Shown here: positions 37,958-50,500 of the stretch, piece after piece | How the letters are laid out: each line of letters opens with the position of its first letter | Numbering within the stretch: the first letter of the stretch is position 1 | NCBI RefSeq assembly: GCF_043641665.1 | Contig: NC_092195.1 | Coordinates: 16,087,774 to 16,151,773 of the forward strand | Source: Enoplosus armatus | Taxonomy: Eukaryota; Chordata; Actinopteri; Centrarchiformes; Enoplosidae | Direction: 5' to 3' | Length of the DNA: 64,000 nucleotides | The notes under the pieces: generated by a model | Databases searched by the model: none | Told to the model about the DNA's origin: nothing | The model's input: only the letters and a program-made list of their open reading frames with translations | Position numbers and translations under genes: made by a program

Positions 37958-38309
37958 AACATCTGCGTGTCCATGAAAGCACCCATGGGACACACATATG
38001 TGCCAACACAGACGCACACACAACCCCCTTATCCAGATCTCACATCTCAAAGGCGGGAGACGAATACACAGACGCACATCAGAACACCGACTTCAGAGAG
38101 AGGGAAAAGGGGAAAACAAGTGCAAGCGAGGCTGGCAGACAGGCAGAGTCTCAGATCCTCCTTCGTCGGTCTGCTGCTGTCTCTGGTTCTCAACTATTTC
38201 CTTAAGTCTACCTCCAAACTGCAAGGAGCTTAGAGAGAACCACAACAGAGAAAAACAACATCCCTCTTGGCTTTCCAAGGATGGTTACTTACTTATACTT
38301 ATATATAAG

Positions 38310-38575
38310 GCATTGTGCTTCACAAAGTTTTGGGAGATAAACTTATTCGCCTTCCTGTCCAGAGTTAGATGAGAAGATTAATACCACTCTCATATCTATA
38401 CATCAAGAGTGAAGCTATAGCCAGGAGACGCTTAGCTTAGCTTAGCATGAAGACTGAAAGCAGCTGGAAACAGCTAGAGTATCCTATCAGCTCATTTATA
38501 AACACATTATATCTTGTTTGTGTAATCCTTACAAAAACAGTTTTACAGAGCGTTATGTGCCGGACCTTTTCTTTC
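38310..38575 (+). repeat. family A element, left arm and part of centre
   Basis: It contains agagttagatgagaagatta, cttagcttagcatgaagact, aacacattatatcttgtttg and the central gttatgtgccggac, in family order. It is followed directly by a reverse-oriented fragment of family B. Confidence 0.7.
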
Positions 38576-38705
38576 TATCTTTATTTTCTCTGTTTAATAT
38601 CACTGTAAAATTTATATATTTGGGTTTTGGACTGTTTATCAGGCAAAACAAGCAACTTGAAGCTGTTACTTTGACTAAACAATGAATTGCTAATCAACGT
38701 GAAAC
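38576..38705 (-). repeat. family B fragment, reverse orientation
   Basis: tttgggttttggactgttta, caggcaaaacaagcaacttg and a terminal tgaattgctaatcaacg match the reverse complement of family B. It abuts a family A fragment. Confidence 0.55.
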
Positions 38706-38951
38706 ACTTTAGGCCCAAGTTTACAACAGCCTTTTATGGTGTAACGCTTGACGCTCTCTTTGCCTCTCTATTTGCTCAGCTGTATTGACTTTCATAATAT
38801 CAAGGTTCTTCATATGCATACTGTGACAGCCTTACTCTGTGGAGTGTATTGTCTGCTTTGTTCTGTCCTGTGAAAGAAATCAGTTCTCATTATCACAAGC
38901 AGGCAGACAAATATCTGCATCTATGAGAAAACTCAATGATATGTGAAGGGG

Positions 38952-38954
<3 letters not shown>

Positions 38955-38991
<37 letters not shown>

Positions 38992-38999
38992 TGTGTGTG
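38955..38999. repeat. (GT)n microsatellite with one interruption
   Basis: About 22 units interrupted by one tgtatg, followed by a short GA tract (gagagagag). Confidence 0.95.
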
Positions 39000-39654
39000 A
39001 GAGAGAGACGGAGAAAGAGCCTGTTAATCTCTAATTAACAAAGTAAAGGTGGCAGATTGGCCTGCTGGCTTTCACTTTATCTGTTCTACTTGGCCTGCCA
39101 CAGATCCATACACAAGGTCAATACAGCAGCACAGTCTAGCAAGCAGCAACTGGGCTCCCTCCACAAGCCCCCTCCCTTCTTCCTCCCACTGCCTCCTTCT
39201 TCAGCTGAACTTTTTTTCTTAATAATATCATGTTCCTCAACATAGAAACATGGGAGTCTCTCAGGTAATATACTGATCCTTTAGCTTTATGTTATTGCAA
39301 CCCGTTTTAATGGTTTCCACTAAGCTGTTTTTTTCCATCAGTTGGTTATGGCGACAATACTACAATACCCATGAGCCTCTGTCACCAGTGCTATGGAGAA
39401 GAAGCCTTAGCTGCTGAATTAATCAAATCAGAAAGTTAATTAATTTTACTGAACATTTTATTATTGGTTTTCTCAAGAACATAATCTAGGAGGTTTGCCC
39501 TGCCGTTAGCACAACGCACAGTGGCGTTTTACGCTGTGACTGGATGTTTCTTTTCAGAATGCACCCTGGGAGTCATAGTTACTCGTGGAGAGCCTTTGTT
39601 TGCAGTTGTTTACGTTTTATGATGATGATTCAACCGGGAGAGTTTCGCGCTCAT

Positions 39655-39814
39655 TCAAGCTGTCGAAGTGCTCCAACTGTGAGTCACGTAACATTTCCTA
39701 TGGGAAAGATGAACGACTTCTGGAACCAGCAGTGCCCACAATGGTAAATGTCTTGTTCATTTTCTGCATTGACAATATCAGGTGACTTGCAGTTGGAGCA
39801 CTTTCAAGGCTTGA
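39655..39814. repeat. interrupted inverted repeat
   Basis: The arm starting tcaagctgtcgaagtgctcc (39655-39686) and the arm ending gagcactttcaaggcttga (39783-39814) are imperfect reverse complements of about 32 nt, sharing aagtgctccaactg exactly. About 96 bp separates them. It may be the core of an old fold-back element. Confidence 0.65.
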
Positions 39815-41859
39815 CAGAAAATATGTCGTCCTACAAGACTGTGTACCTAAAAATGTATAGAGAGAAGTCAACTACAGTACAACTTCCACGTAGCATAAGA
39901 AACATTCTGCCACGAGAAGTCGGTTTCAGTGAAACTTTCTGTTGCTAGTAGCAACCACTACTGAGTTCAAAAGCAGTTTAACTGACATTGTTACATCCAT
40001 GTTTACCTACTACCCTACTATTATCTGCAGGTACTCTTTTCCTAATACTTGTTTCATAATTGTTAATTTAGTTTTTCTGCGGTTAGTTTAATGCTTACCA
40101 ACCTAGCCATTATTCTAGCTGTCTGAGGCTAATGTGTTGTGAATACGAGTAACGGTTAAATGACTGTCAGGCTAACTGTACGCTATGTATTTTACTCTTT
40201 TTTGTTTCCCAAAGCAAAATCTTCAAAGCCCAACTGCTGTCTTCAACCGTTATTATACTGTAAGTGTGTTTAGCTCGCTGCAGGAGAAGAAACATCTCAT
40301 CAATGAGGTAAAAATTCTGTGTGCATGACACTAATGGTAGACTGAAACTAAAGATTATGCTCTTTAAATGGGATTTTAAAATGGTAGAAAAGCTTTCTCC
40401 CACAACTTTCAGCTGTATTGTGGAGAGGTAGGGAATAAGAGCCTCCCTAATGTTTGGAGCAGTGGACAGTAGGAGAGGAGTGACAGAAGAAGACGAGTCC
40501 AGGAGAGTTTGATGGCTATATAGGGCGACAAATTGGATTCCCTGAATTCATGCAGCATCGGCCATCAACAGAGCAGACAGCTGCTGCCTTCATGGAAGAA
40601 GTATGAATAACAGCTGGATCCGTGATGGTGTTGTTATTAGAGACAGACAAAAACAGGACAGGAGGAGTTGGCAACATCGAAACATTCAATTTGTCCCAGC
40701 AACACCTGCTGATAACTGAACAAACTTGCAGCAAGATAGACAGAAATTAGGTCTCTGTGTGTCATGTATGTAGGCGGTGAGCATTGTTTGGAAAATGTAA
40801 ATAGGAAGAACAGAAAGTAACAGCCGCCTACGGGACTGTAGGAGAGGATGTCCAAACTGTAACTCTAACAGGCCAAAAAAGGTTTGTTTGTGTGTGTGTG
40901 TCTGCCTTTGTGCTCTTTGAACCCACTCTAACTTTTATTGCCCTCCCAGGGATCATAATAAGGAACTAATTGATAGTCTTTAAGCCGCAGGCAGAGGAGA
41001 GGGGGAGTTCCTGCAGGAAGTCAACACAAATCAAACTCTCTCTGAGCCCTTAAGGTCTGGAGTTACTCCAGCTGAGTTGTGGTGGGTAACAGTCGCTGTG
41101 TGCATGTGTGTGTATGGGGTGGACAGACAGAGAGGAAATGCGAAAGAGAGATAAAGAGAGAGCGATATTCTGGAGTTGACATTGGCTGTCTACTTATCTT
41201 GTAGTCGCCTCCTCACTTATCCACACAAGCTTCCTACCTAATATCCTACCTATCTTACATGTAAACCTGTAAATAGCTTGCTGTTATTCCTCTCTGGTGA
41301 TGTACAAAAACAAAATCGAAGAAAACACATCACATCAACACAAGACGACAGGTTTCATTTAAATTTGTGAGAAGATGATGTCTCCGAGATATATTTATTT
41401 CAGAGGCTCAACACTGTACAATATGCTATGGAAATTTTCATCCCTCCCCCTCTACCCTTTTCATTTTCTCCTTGGCCCTGAAGGGTTAGATCACGTTGCT
41501 TCTGTAGGTGAAAGGCCCCCCTTCAACAACCTGAGCACAAGCTGTGCATGTGGGTGCGTTTGGCTCAGATTCATATCGTCTCCTATTCCAAAACAAACGG
41601 CCGTCTAACATAGAAAGGCATACGCCACATTCCACAGGGCTCAAGCCCGTCCATAAAGGGGGTTGGCAGGAGCAGGAGGGGTTTCCAGCTCAAACGCCCA
41701 GGGGTGTCTGTACCATACTCTGCTGTGTGCAACTTGTGGCCTTAAAACTGAAGGTGGACCACTATTAGAGATGTGCACATTTAAAAAGATAAGTCTAGTC
41801 ATATTCTATATCTATCTTATTGTCAGCAAATCCCAAAACCAACAGAGATCTAACAAGTA

Positions 41860-42240
41860 GTGCCTGTGTAGCCAAAACCTGATGGAGCTTATTCCTCCGT
41901 ACCACAGAGCTCCATTGTTGACCAAAAACTATTACACATCAGTGAATCACAGTTGCACTGGCTGATTTGTTCCTTCATTACAATAAACACGGGCTCTGTA
42001 GTTTATTCTGAGTCAGTCCCTTTAACACCATCCTGCCGAAAGTATTGTGAGACAGACACATTTTTGGTTTTGGTCAGAAAAAAGTCACAAACTCTCAGTA
42101 ATAGATCAACTTACTAACACTTGCTCAGCAAAAACCTCCTCCATCAAAAACAGAGCAATGTGGGGCTTCCCGTAGGAATCCTCTTTTACTTCCTGTCAAA
42201 TTCAAGTTCATTCATTCATAACTTGTGTTTTAGCCCTATG
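41860..42240 (+). repeat. possible dispersed percomorph repeat
   Basis: Phrases such as accacagagctccattgttg, atcagtgaatcacagttgca and ctgagtcagtccctttaaca resemble a repeat I remember from other percomorph sequences. No second copy was found in this window, so this rests on memory only. Confidence 0.3.
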
Positions 42241-44504
42241 AGGGTCTGCCAACTCCTGAGGAAAAACACCTGGGTCTCTAAACTTGCTAGATGTTTGAAT
42301 GTCTTCACCAGCTACTAAGTTACTTGGGCTCCCTACTGTTTTGCACTGAGCAGGTGGCTGCTGAAAGCTGTAGTTTTATATCATGGGGTCGGCCACAGCT
42401 GTTGTGAGTGCAAATGACCTCATAATAAATTGAATTAACTGTACAAAATGCAGCAACACTTTTCAATTTTCCAAATATAATTTAGAGCGCTTCAAGACTT
42501 TCACACAGGCGTGAGAATGCAGGTGAAAAGATGTGTTACCCTTTGGTTCGTCTGACACTGCCCTGCACCCTATTAATAAAAGGACGAGACCAGCCTTTTA
42601 CGGGTGCATTAGCACAACTTTATGTCCCCATAAAGATTTAAGTAAACGGTCTAAGGCTGCAGGACAATCACATGTAGCAGACCTTTCTGAGAGTGTTGAT
42701 GCTCAACGGACGTGTCAGCCTGCTACTGCTGAGCAAATACATCGACTTTCTGAGATATAAGACAGATCAGCTGCCCCTTCACTGCACAAGCATTTTATGT
42801 CCACAGAGAGAGCATCAAGAACTAAAACTGGTGGCTGTTGGGGGGACTTTTGGTTGATGGACAGGGTAGGAACTAAAATGATAATTTTTAGTGTCGATAA
42901 CAAACACGGGTAAAAACAGAAAGCTTGAGCGAGGCTTACTGAGGCATCTCTGGTTGTATATTGCTCTAACTCACACCATGTGAATAGTGCACATGGGTAG
43001 AATCGTAACCCTGCCTTACCATAACGTGCTGCTTCTCAACCAGCACCACATGGTGTTTTTTCCTTCCCACAGACCAGTAAGACACAACATGGCGTGGCTA
43101 TGATTTCCTCCCTTGCAGTATTGCTTCCCAACAGGAAGAAAGTCAATTTCATGGTTTCCAAGAAAAACAGACACATGCTAGACCGCTGACAGGGCAAGAG
43201 TGAACAATGGTGGCCGACTCACTCTCACTCCTACCTGTCCAGTTGTGTTTAGAGGCTAATGTAGGCAACAATGGAATATGCAACCAAAACTGTGCAGCAT
43301 TCCTATCTCATTGCATCTTTGTATTTAGGTGTATCTGTGAGTGTCAGTGTAAGAATATGGATTTCCTCACATGCCGCAACACATTACAGCTGATTTACCT
43401 CATCTCAGACCACTAAATATTTCACCAGTCTAATTAAAGGCTGCCTGATCCTGTCAAGTGCCTCTCTAGAGGCCCTGATCAGATTTAATGTAAAGTTAAT
43501 GTAAACCTTCTCACTGTGAAATTTCTCCCTCAGCGCTGCCAGAACTCATAAAGAGGAGAACAATGTGGAGCTCATGTGGCTTCAACATGGCCCTATTTAG
43601 AGAATACCTCAGTGCTGTGGTATCCAGCCTCATGGACCGTAACTGGCTTTCTTTCTGCCTTCTGCACAAGAAGGAACTCTGCAGATTCCCAGGCCTAGCG
43701 AGCCCTGCTGCTCCCTTCTATGAATCCCGCCCTCTCATCCTCCCTCCTGTACGCCTCCCTGCTTGCCTGTCCACCGGTCAGGAATAGGGGAAATTCCTCA
43801 GCTCCGTTAAACAGCTTCTGATTCGCACGGGAAAGCCTAGATTCTTTGTCAGCTGTGAAACTCTAGACACTGGGAAATGGGCTTCACCTTCCAGTCATCT
43901 CTGGTGCTGAGGAGGGGGGAAACAGAAAGATTTGCTGCAGCACGGCAGCTTTTTTCCCTCCAGACAGGAGAGAAATATGAAGCTTAAAAGAAAAGTGTAG
44001 AGAAGAGCAAACACAGTAAGAGAGAGAGAGAGATTTAAGTGTGTTATATAAAACAGGTTTCATATTCTGTCTGACTCAAATAACCCGAAAGCACTAAGGC
44101 GCAGCATGGGAACAATCTGGAGTTTCTCCATTTAGCTGGAAGTGATAGCACGGCCCATATCATGAATACCACATATCAAAGGCTCAAACCACTCGCAGGG
44201 ACTCAAAATGGAGTCGAGCCATGTACACAGAAATGTGAGCAGCTGTATGAATAAGAGACAGCGCTTGTTTAACAAGTGCTGATAAATGGAAAAGAGTTTT
44301 ACAAACGGTTCAACCCTCCTCTGGAAGTAGAGAAGAGCCTTCCCTGCCCCTAAACTGACCAATCACTGGTATAATGTCCCCGCCTCTATTCTACTCTAGT
44401 TGCACGCTAAATGTCTTTATCCTGAACATAATTCTTGAATTCAGAATGGGTGAGAATAGGACATCATGGAGGCTATACTGCATTTGAATTAAAAATCTAA
44501 TTTC

Positions 44505-45125
44505 ACGGGGGCAACTAATTACTATTTTCATTAATGATTAATTTCTTGATAAATCAGTTAACGGTTTAGTCAATATAAAGTCAAAACATGTTCAAAAATG
44601 CTCATCACAATTTCTTAAGCCCAAGTTGACGTCTTCAAGTTGCACATTTTGTCTGACCAGCAGTTAAAAACCAAATAACATTGAGTCTGCAACTAACGAT
44701 TCTTATCATTATTGATTAATCGACAGATTATTTTGAGAGAATTGAGAGAAAATGCCCATCACAAATTCCAAGGGGACGTGTTCAGATGTCTTGTTTTGTC
44801 CAAACAATGATATAAAACAGAGAGAAACAACAAATCTTCACATTTGAGAACCTGATGATATTTGTCTTTTTTCACTATTTTTGTTTACCAAATGACTGAA
44901 TGAATCAGTAATCAAATTAGATTACTTTTCTGTCAATCAAAAAATCGATGAATCGACTAATCGATTCAGCTCTAATTAACTTTACTTTCACATAAGACAA
45001 ATAAATGCTGTAACTAGGTTGTGTTTTCATGGAAAATGACTTAATCAACTAACAAAATATTGGCCAATACTGTTTGTGTCAATCAACTAATCAATTATTT
45101 AAAATTTAAAATTGTTTTAGCTCTA
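44505..45125 (+). repeat. tandem or nested family B copies
   Basis: One copy starts at about 44508 (ggggcaactaattactattt) and breaks off at about 44678. A second starts at once (tctgcaactaacgattctta) and continues to about 44978 (aatcgactaatcgattcagc). A further terminal piece follows at 45045-45125 (tcaatcaactaatcaattat, then ttttagctcta). Confidence 0.65.
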
Positions 45126-47263
45126 ATATTACTATGTTTTATTTAGAAAAAGTTACTTTTATGGCCATCCATTTAAGTTAACAAACCATTCTTCAAACCA
45201 GCTGGGTGGAACAAAAACAAGCTAACGACAACAAGAAAGCCCCAGGTAAAGGCAGTTACAGCTGACACAAACACACACTGAGACAGACTTTACAGAGACA
45301 TCATCCGTTTCAGCCTTTAATTAAGGGCCACCTCTGGCTCTTGGGGGCAGCCTTTAGCTGGACTAAAGAGGTCCTCTGTTTCTTTCTCTCTCATATCTCA
45401 CCAAATCATGGCTGAAAATGACCTGGCCCGCAGTGCCCACTTAACCGGGGGAGAACATTAGCATTGTGACAAAAGCTTATTCTCTCAAAAAGGTCTCAGT
45501 GAACCGCCTCAATTCATTCACTCTTAATATAACATGAAACTAATCGGGCATCTGGCCCTCTATCGATGCAGAATTCTCATCTCTCTCAGTATCACATTAA
45601 TACTCGCTTAGCTTAACTTTTAGCCCACAGGTACACACGATACGAGCCTTTCGTCTATGCAAGAGCAGGAAATGAATAGTTATGCTGCTAACTTAGCAGG
45701 TATTCTCCAAGGAGCTGCAGTGTATATTAAAGAGAGGAGAATATAGAGCCTGTATAACAGCCCCCGTCGCTGCCTGTACAAGACTTCTCATCTTTCAATC
45801 CTGCCATGTAATACTCAGCTCAGTGGGCAGGAATGTGTGCATATACATCGACCTCTATTTAAATGCATGTGTGACTGTTATCTACCTCTCTGTGCCAACA
45901 GGCTTCTTGTTCCCTTGATGCGAGCGTACGGGGCTTGGTTGTGTAGCATGTGGCCCAGAACTGAAGCTCTGCTGTGTTCAGCTGCTGTCAGCAGACAGAC
46001 AGACAGACTCTCCTGGTTTAAAAGCTGGGAGGGAGGGAGGGATACTTACAGAGGGTGCCAAAACCATCTGTAAGGGAGTGCAGGAGAGAAAACAGGTCTC
46101 TCTTTATCTCATGTCCTTGGACCAGCCTGGTAAGAGGACAGGGGCAAGATTTGCTTCATTTTGTTTAACATTAGTCATTCAATTATTAGTTGGTGGATAA
46201 TGTCTGCAAAGATTGAGAGAAGTATTTTAATAACCTTTTTTCTTTGGCAAACATTTGAGTACATATTAGGATGCAGAAATACCATTTATATACATTATGT
46301 TTGCACAAAAAAAAAGCCATTTCACCTGCAAAAATCAGGATGTATTTAAGAAAAGTTGACAAATAAATGTGCATAGTAACTTTGACTCATGTATACAAAC
46401 ACTTCAGACACTTAAATAAAGGAGTGCTTAAATAAAGAGAGCCATATATTCTAAAAGTTCTCACACAAATTTCAGTCCATGATCCAAATCTCACAGCAAT
46501 CTTCAAAACAAATATTCAGGCCTAAACAGTGATTCAGACACACTTTAGTCACTGCAAGACTGCAAGACTGCTGATGAGGAAGCCTCTACTTATAGAAGCC
46601 GGACGCTCGCATCCTCTGACCTCCATCGGGCGACACAGACGCTTTGCTGGTTCACATATCTGCCGTTGGCATTTGACTTTCATATCTGACTAGCTAGCTA
46701 GCAGCATTAACTACTGCTGCTGTAACATGCTGCAGAAACGATCCACCACAACCACCAATACCAAATATAATGCAGCCTGCCTCGACCTCTGAAACAACTG
46801 TCTTTATTTCAGTCAGTTCAGTTTTGTTTTTGCAGTCTGACTTTTTGCCTCTTTGTCACCAGACTATTTTGCCAACAAACAACTGAACCACTGTGTGATT
46901 CATATTCATATAATCATTCAAAATGGCTGTTTTATTTTTAGTTGTTTTGAGTTAACTGTGGGGAGGTCACATGGCTTGGAAACCTGCATAATGCGGAACA
47001 TTTCAAATTCAGTGTTATTACTACGTGTTTTGGATGCTTTTATAAATCAGTGGATTGACAGATGAATGGAATTATATTTTATTTGCATTAGAAACCACAT
47101 TCCTAAATAAATGTAGCCACCATTATTCAGCAATAGCAAAGACTTCAAAAGCTTCACGGGGCTCCCAGCTGAGATCTATCATGCTGTTTGTTATATAAAC
47201 CTCTGCTGTGCATGCATACACCTGTGCCACGGGCAAACACACATTCGCAGTACAGTGCCTTGG

Positions 47264-47265
<2 letters not shown>

Positions 47266-47320
<55 letters not shown>
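47266..47320. repeat. (CA)n microsatellite
   Basis: About 27 uninterrupted CA units. A second array of nearly equal length lies about 140 bp to the right. Confidence 0.97.
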
Positions 47321-47321
<1 letters not shown>

Positions 47322-47457
47322 CAGATATATATGTACACTGTTAACACATGAGCTGCCACATGTTCATGAACACACAAACTATAGACTGTGTTGCTTTGTC
47401 CTGTGCATTGACCTGTCTTCATACAGTGTGCACATAGACAGCTCTCTTTTTCTCACA

Positions 47458-47460
<3 letters not shown>

Positions 47461-47509
<49 letters not shown>
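47461..47509. repeat. (AC)n microsatellite
   Basis: About 24 AC units in the same orientation as the array at 47266-47320. Confidence 0.97.
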
Positions 47510-47512
<3 letters not shown>

Positions 47513-50500
47513 CCTCCATCAGGTCGTCGGTGTCTCAGTCAGTGCTCTGGAAAGGGATGAATGCAGTCTTTCAAGCCACAGCAGGCCTGCAATATCAACC
47601 ATTCCTGCACTTACGCAGGTGCTGCTGCTGCTGCTGGACGAGTCAGTTGAAATGAATATTTGCAAATATAGTAGATATGAGTGTGTGTGGTAATATTTCT
47701 AATCTACACACATAAACAGTGTACAAGTATCTTAATCACCTGAGAGGCAGATGGGGTCAGTCAGAGTTCCCGTGTTCTGCACCGCTGACTGCACTTTGTC
47801 AACAAAGCACACACACTACTGGAATGTGTTTTGTTTGAACCCTATCACTATAATTAGGCTTTGCATATGTGTGTGCATTTCTTCCATGATGCCTGTGCTT
47901 GCTTTGTACTTGCACTCTTTGTTCTTGAACTGAACAGTCGTTCAAGTATTGCTAAATGCTGGTCATGTAAATTACATGCTGAATACTGCATACACCAAAC
48001 ATCTTTGTGCTCTTGAGTTCAATCTGATGGGGAAAAAAGAAAAACACACCGTGGTACTTCACAAGTTCTGTCCTTAGTCTCCTATTAGCTGTTCTACCTC
48101 TGGCATGCACATAATGTCTAACATAAAGGGGGACTGCTAAGTGTTTTAAACTCAGTGCCCTTAATCTTTGAAACAATGGCATGCACATAGTTTCTGGCTC
48201 AAGAGGGGGTCAGTGTCATTAATCACTGATCATGTGCTTCAGACTAAGAGCTAAGCTAATCAACTTGTCTTATACCAATCAAGGTGCAGGGTCAATTCAC
48301 TTTCAGCTCAGTCAAATGTGAGTGTAAATTAAAAACAGTTCGCTCCATACAAGAGAGGCCAATTAGTCTATCACTTGTCAGGAAATTGAATATGCAGAGA
48401 ACCTGCAAAGAACAAAGATAACCTGCATAACCTTTTTTTATATGCAGTAGATGGATTGTCAGTTTCTGTTGTTAGTGGTTGCAGCCAGCTACACAATCCT
48501 CTAGTGCTCCGTGTCACAAAACGCGTCTCTCACACCTCACACAGTCTGGTTTTCTCTGTCACTTTGTCAATGGAAGGGCATGGTTTCCATCAACTCTGCC
48601 TTTTAAAAGCTTGTGTGTCTCGCTGGTGTTATAAAAATCCCCAGGGCAAGGTGTGTGTGATTGTGTGTTTAGCATTTGTGAACCCATGTGTCTGTACTCA
48701 CATACTGCATGCACATGCACAAGAAAATGTGTGTGCATGTGTTTGCTTGATGGATGAACTACATAACCAGTTTTAAACTTAATATAGTCTGCCTTTTCCC
48801 CCCATTTTAGCATCTCTTGGTCTTTGTGTGTGTCTCTAACCAATCTGTTGCCAAAAAAAAGCTCTTCATTGCCAGATCATTAACACCACAACATGAAAGC
48901 TCTCTCAAGGACGGCAGGGGTCAAAGTTTGCCCCATGTCTTCCTCACCACATAAAATACAACAGATATAGAGGACGGATTGGAGAAGGAGGAGGAGGTAT
49001 GGTGACCCTGAAAGCTCAACAATACAGAAACGTGCAGCTAGCCCCACAAAAGAAACAGAAATTAGTTAGAAAACCAGGCGACACGAAGAAGTGATGAGTC
49101 CTGATGTCGATGAGCAAACAATATAGACAACAAATAAACAATTTTTTTTTTTTTTAGTTTTAAGATTCTGATTGCACGATTCAGATATTATTGCAGATAT
49201 TTGCTGTAAACCTAGCGTTAGCCTTTTGCAGATTACTAACCAACCAATAAATAATGGTATATAATATCTGAATCATGCAACCAATTACTGTTACCTCATT
49301 TCCATTAAGTAAATTGAATTGTTTTTATTTCCGTTTAGTATGTGTGACTTGCAGAAGTTCTATATTTGGATTTTTTATATTCATTTTCTTACATTGCACA
49401 TCCTTCATTTGCTTGTGTTTTGTGTATTTTGTGTATTTGCTGTGTTACAGTGGGTTGAGCCAGTGTCTCAGTGCCACCGTTAGAAGGAGAACATGAAAGA
49501 CAAGCTGGGTCTTAGTTAAATTTGTTTATTCTATTCAACTTTAAATAGTTTACCTGTTTCCAGTTATAATCTGTCCATTTAACAAATGCATTTTAGATGA
49601 CGTGAATTGGATTATAAACATGTTACTAGAAGAGAAGAAATCCAGATAACCAAAGTACCAAATATCAGTATCAAGTACACCATATTTTCATGCCTGTTAA
49701 ATACATATGACCATTTATGCACTTATCAGCGTGCAGAAATAAGATGATGTGCCACATTCCTCCATCCAGGACGCCAATCTCTCACTGCTGTCAGCTCTGA
49801 CAAATAGGCCTTTATCACCTGAGATGAAAGCCAGAGGGGAGAGGGAGAAGCAGATGGGGCAGAGGCATGCGAGGAGAGAGGAGGTGGGGGGGGGGGATTT
49901 CACTGCTTTGTTGGCTGATCTGGTTCAATCCTTGTGGTGCAGCGATTGAATTCCCATCCAAGCCTTTTCCTTAAGAGGATTTGGACTCAAGGGAGTCGGC
50001 AGGCCACAGGGCTACAGTGTGAGGGGAGGAGCCCGTGATGGGATGATGGGAGTGATTGAGGAGAGAGAAAGGCATGGAAATTGTAAAAAAAAAATAAAAT
50101 ACAAAAAGCAAAGGTCAAAGATAAATTTGAGGCAAACATGTTATCAGAGGGGGGGGGATAATGTGTTAGCTATCTAAAGACAGGAAGGAAGCAAAGATGG
50201 TGAGAAGGGTTAATGACAGAAGTCACACACATTATAACAGGTAGACGAGATGGAACGTGAAAGAGAAAAGGGACAGTGACAGTTTAAGGAGCGGATAAAC
50301 AGAAGGAATAAAGAGGCATAGGAAGGATGAGATGACGGGAGAGGAGCGGCAGGTGGTGATCTCTGATCCCATTATCCAGGGCTAATCCTGACCAGCAGTT
50401 TTGTGTGTGTGGTGGTGTACATGTGTGCGTTTTTGTTGTTGGCATGATGCTCACTGACGCTTCAGGTCTGTCAGTCAACCTGTAGCCAGATTTGAGGTCA

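Noticed and set aside
46050..46067. 18-nt minus-strand micro-exon (MVLAPS) between CTTACAG and GTAAGT
   Set aside because: Splice-like motifs by chance; too short and with no signal-peptide character.
47188..47655. 155-codon plus-strand open frame, the longest in the window
   Set aside because: It is mostly poly-(His-Thr) from two CA arrays; not a protein signal.
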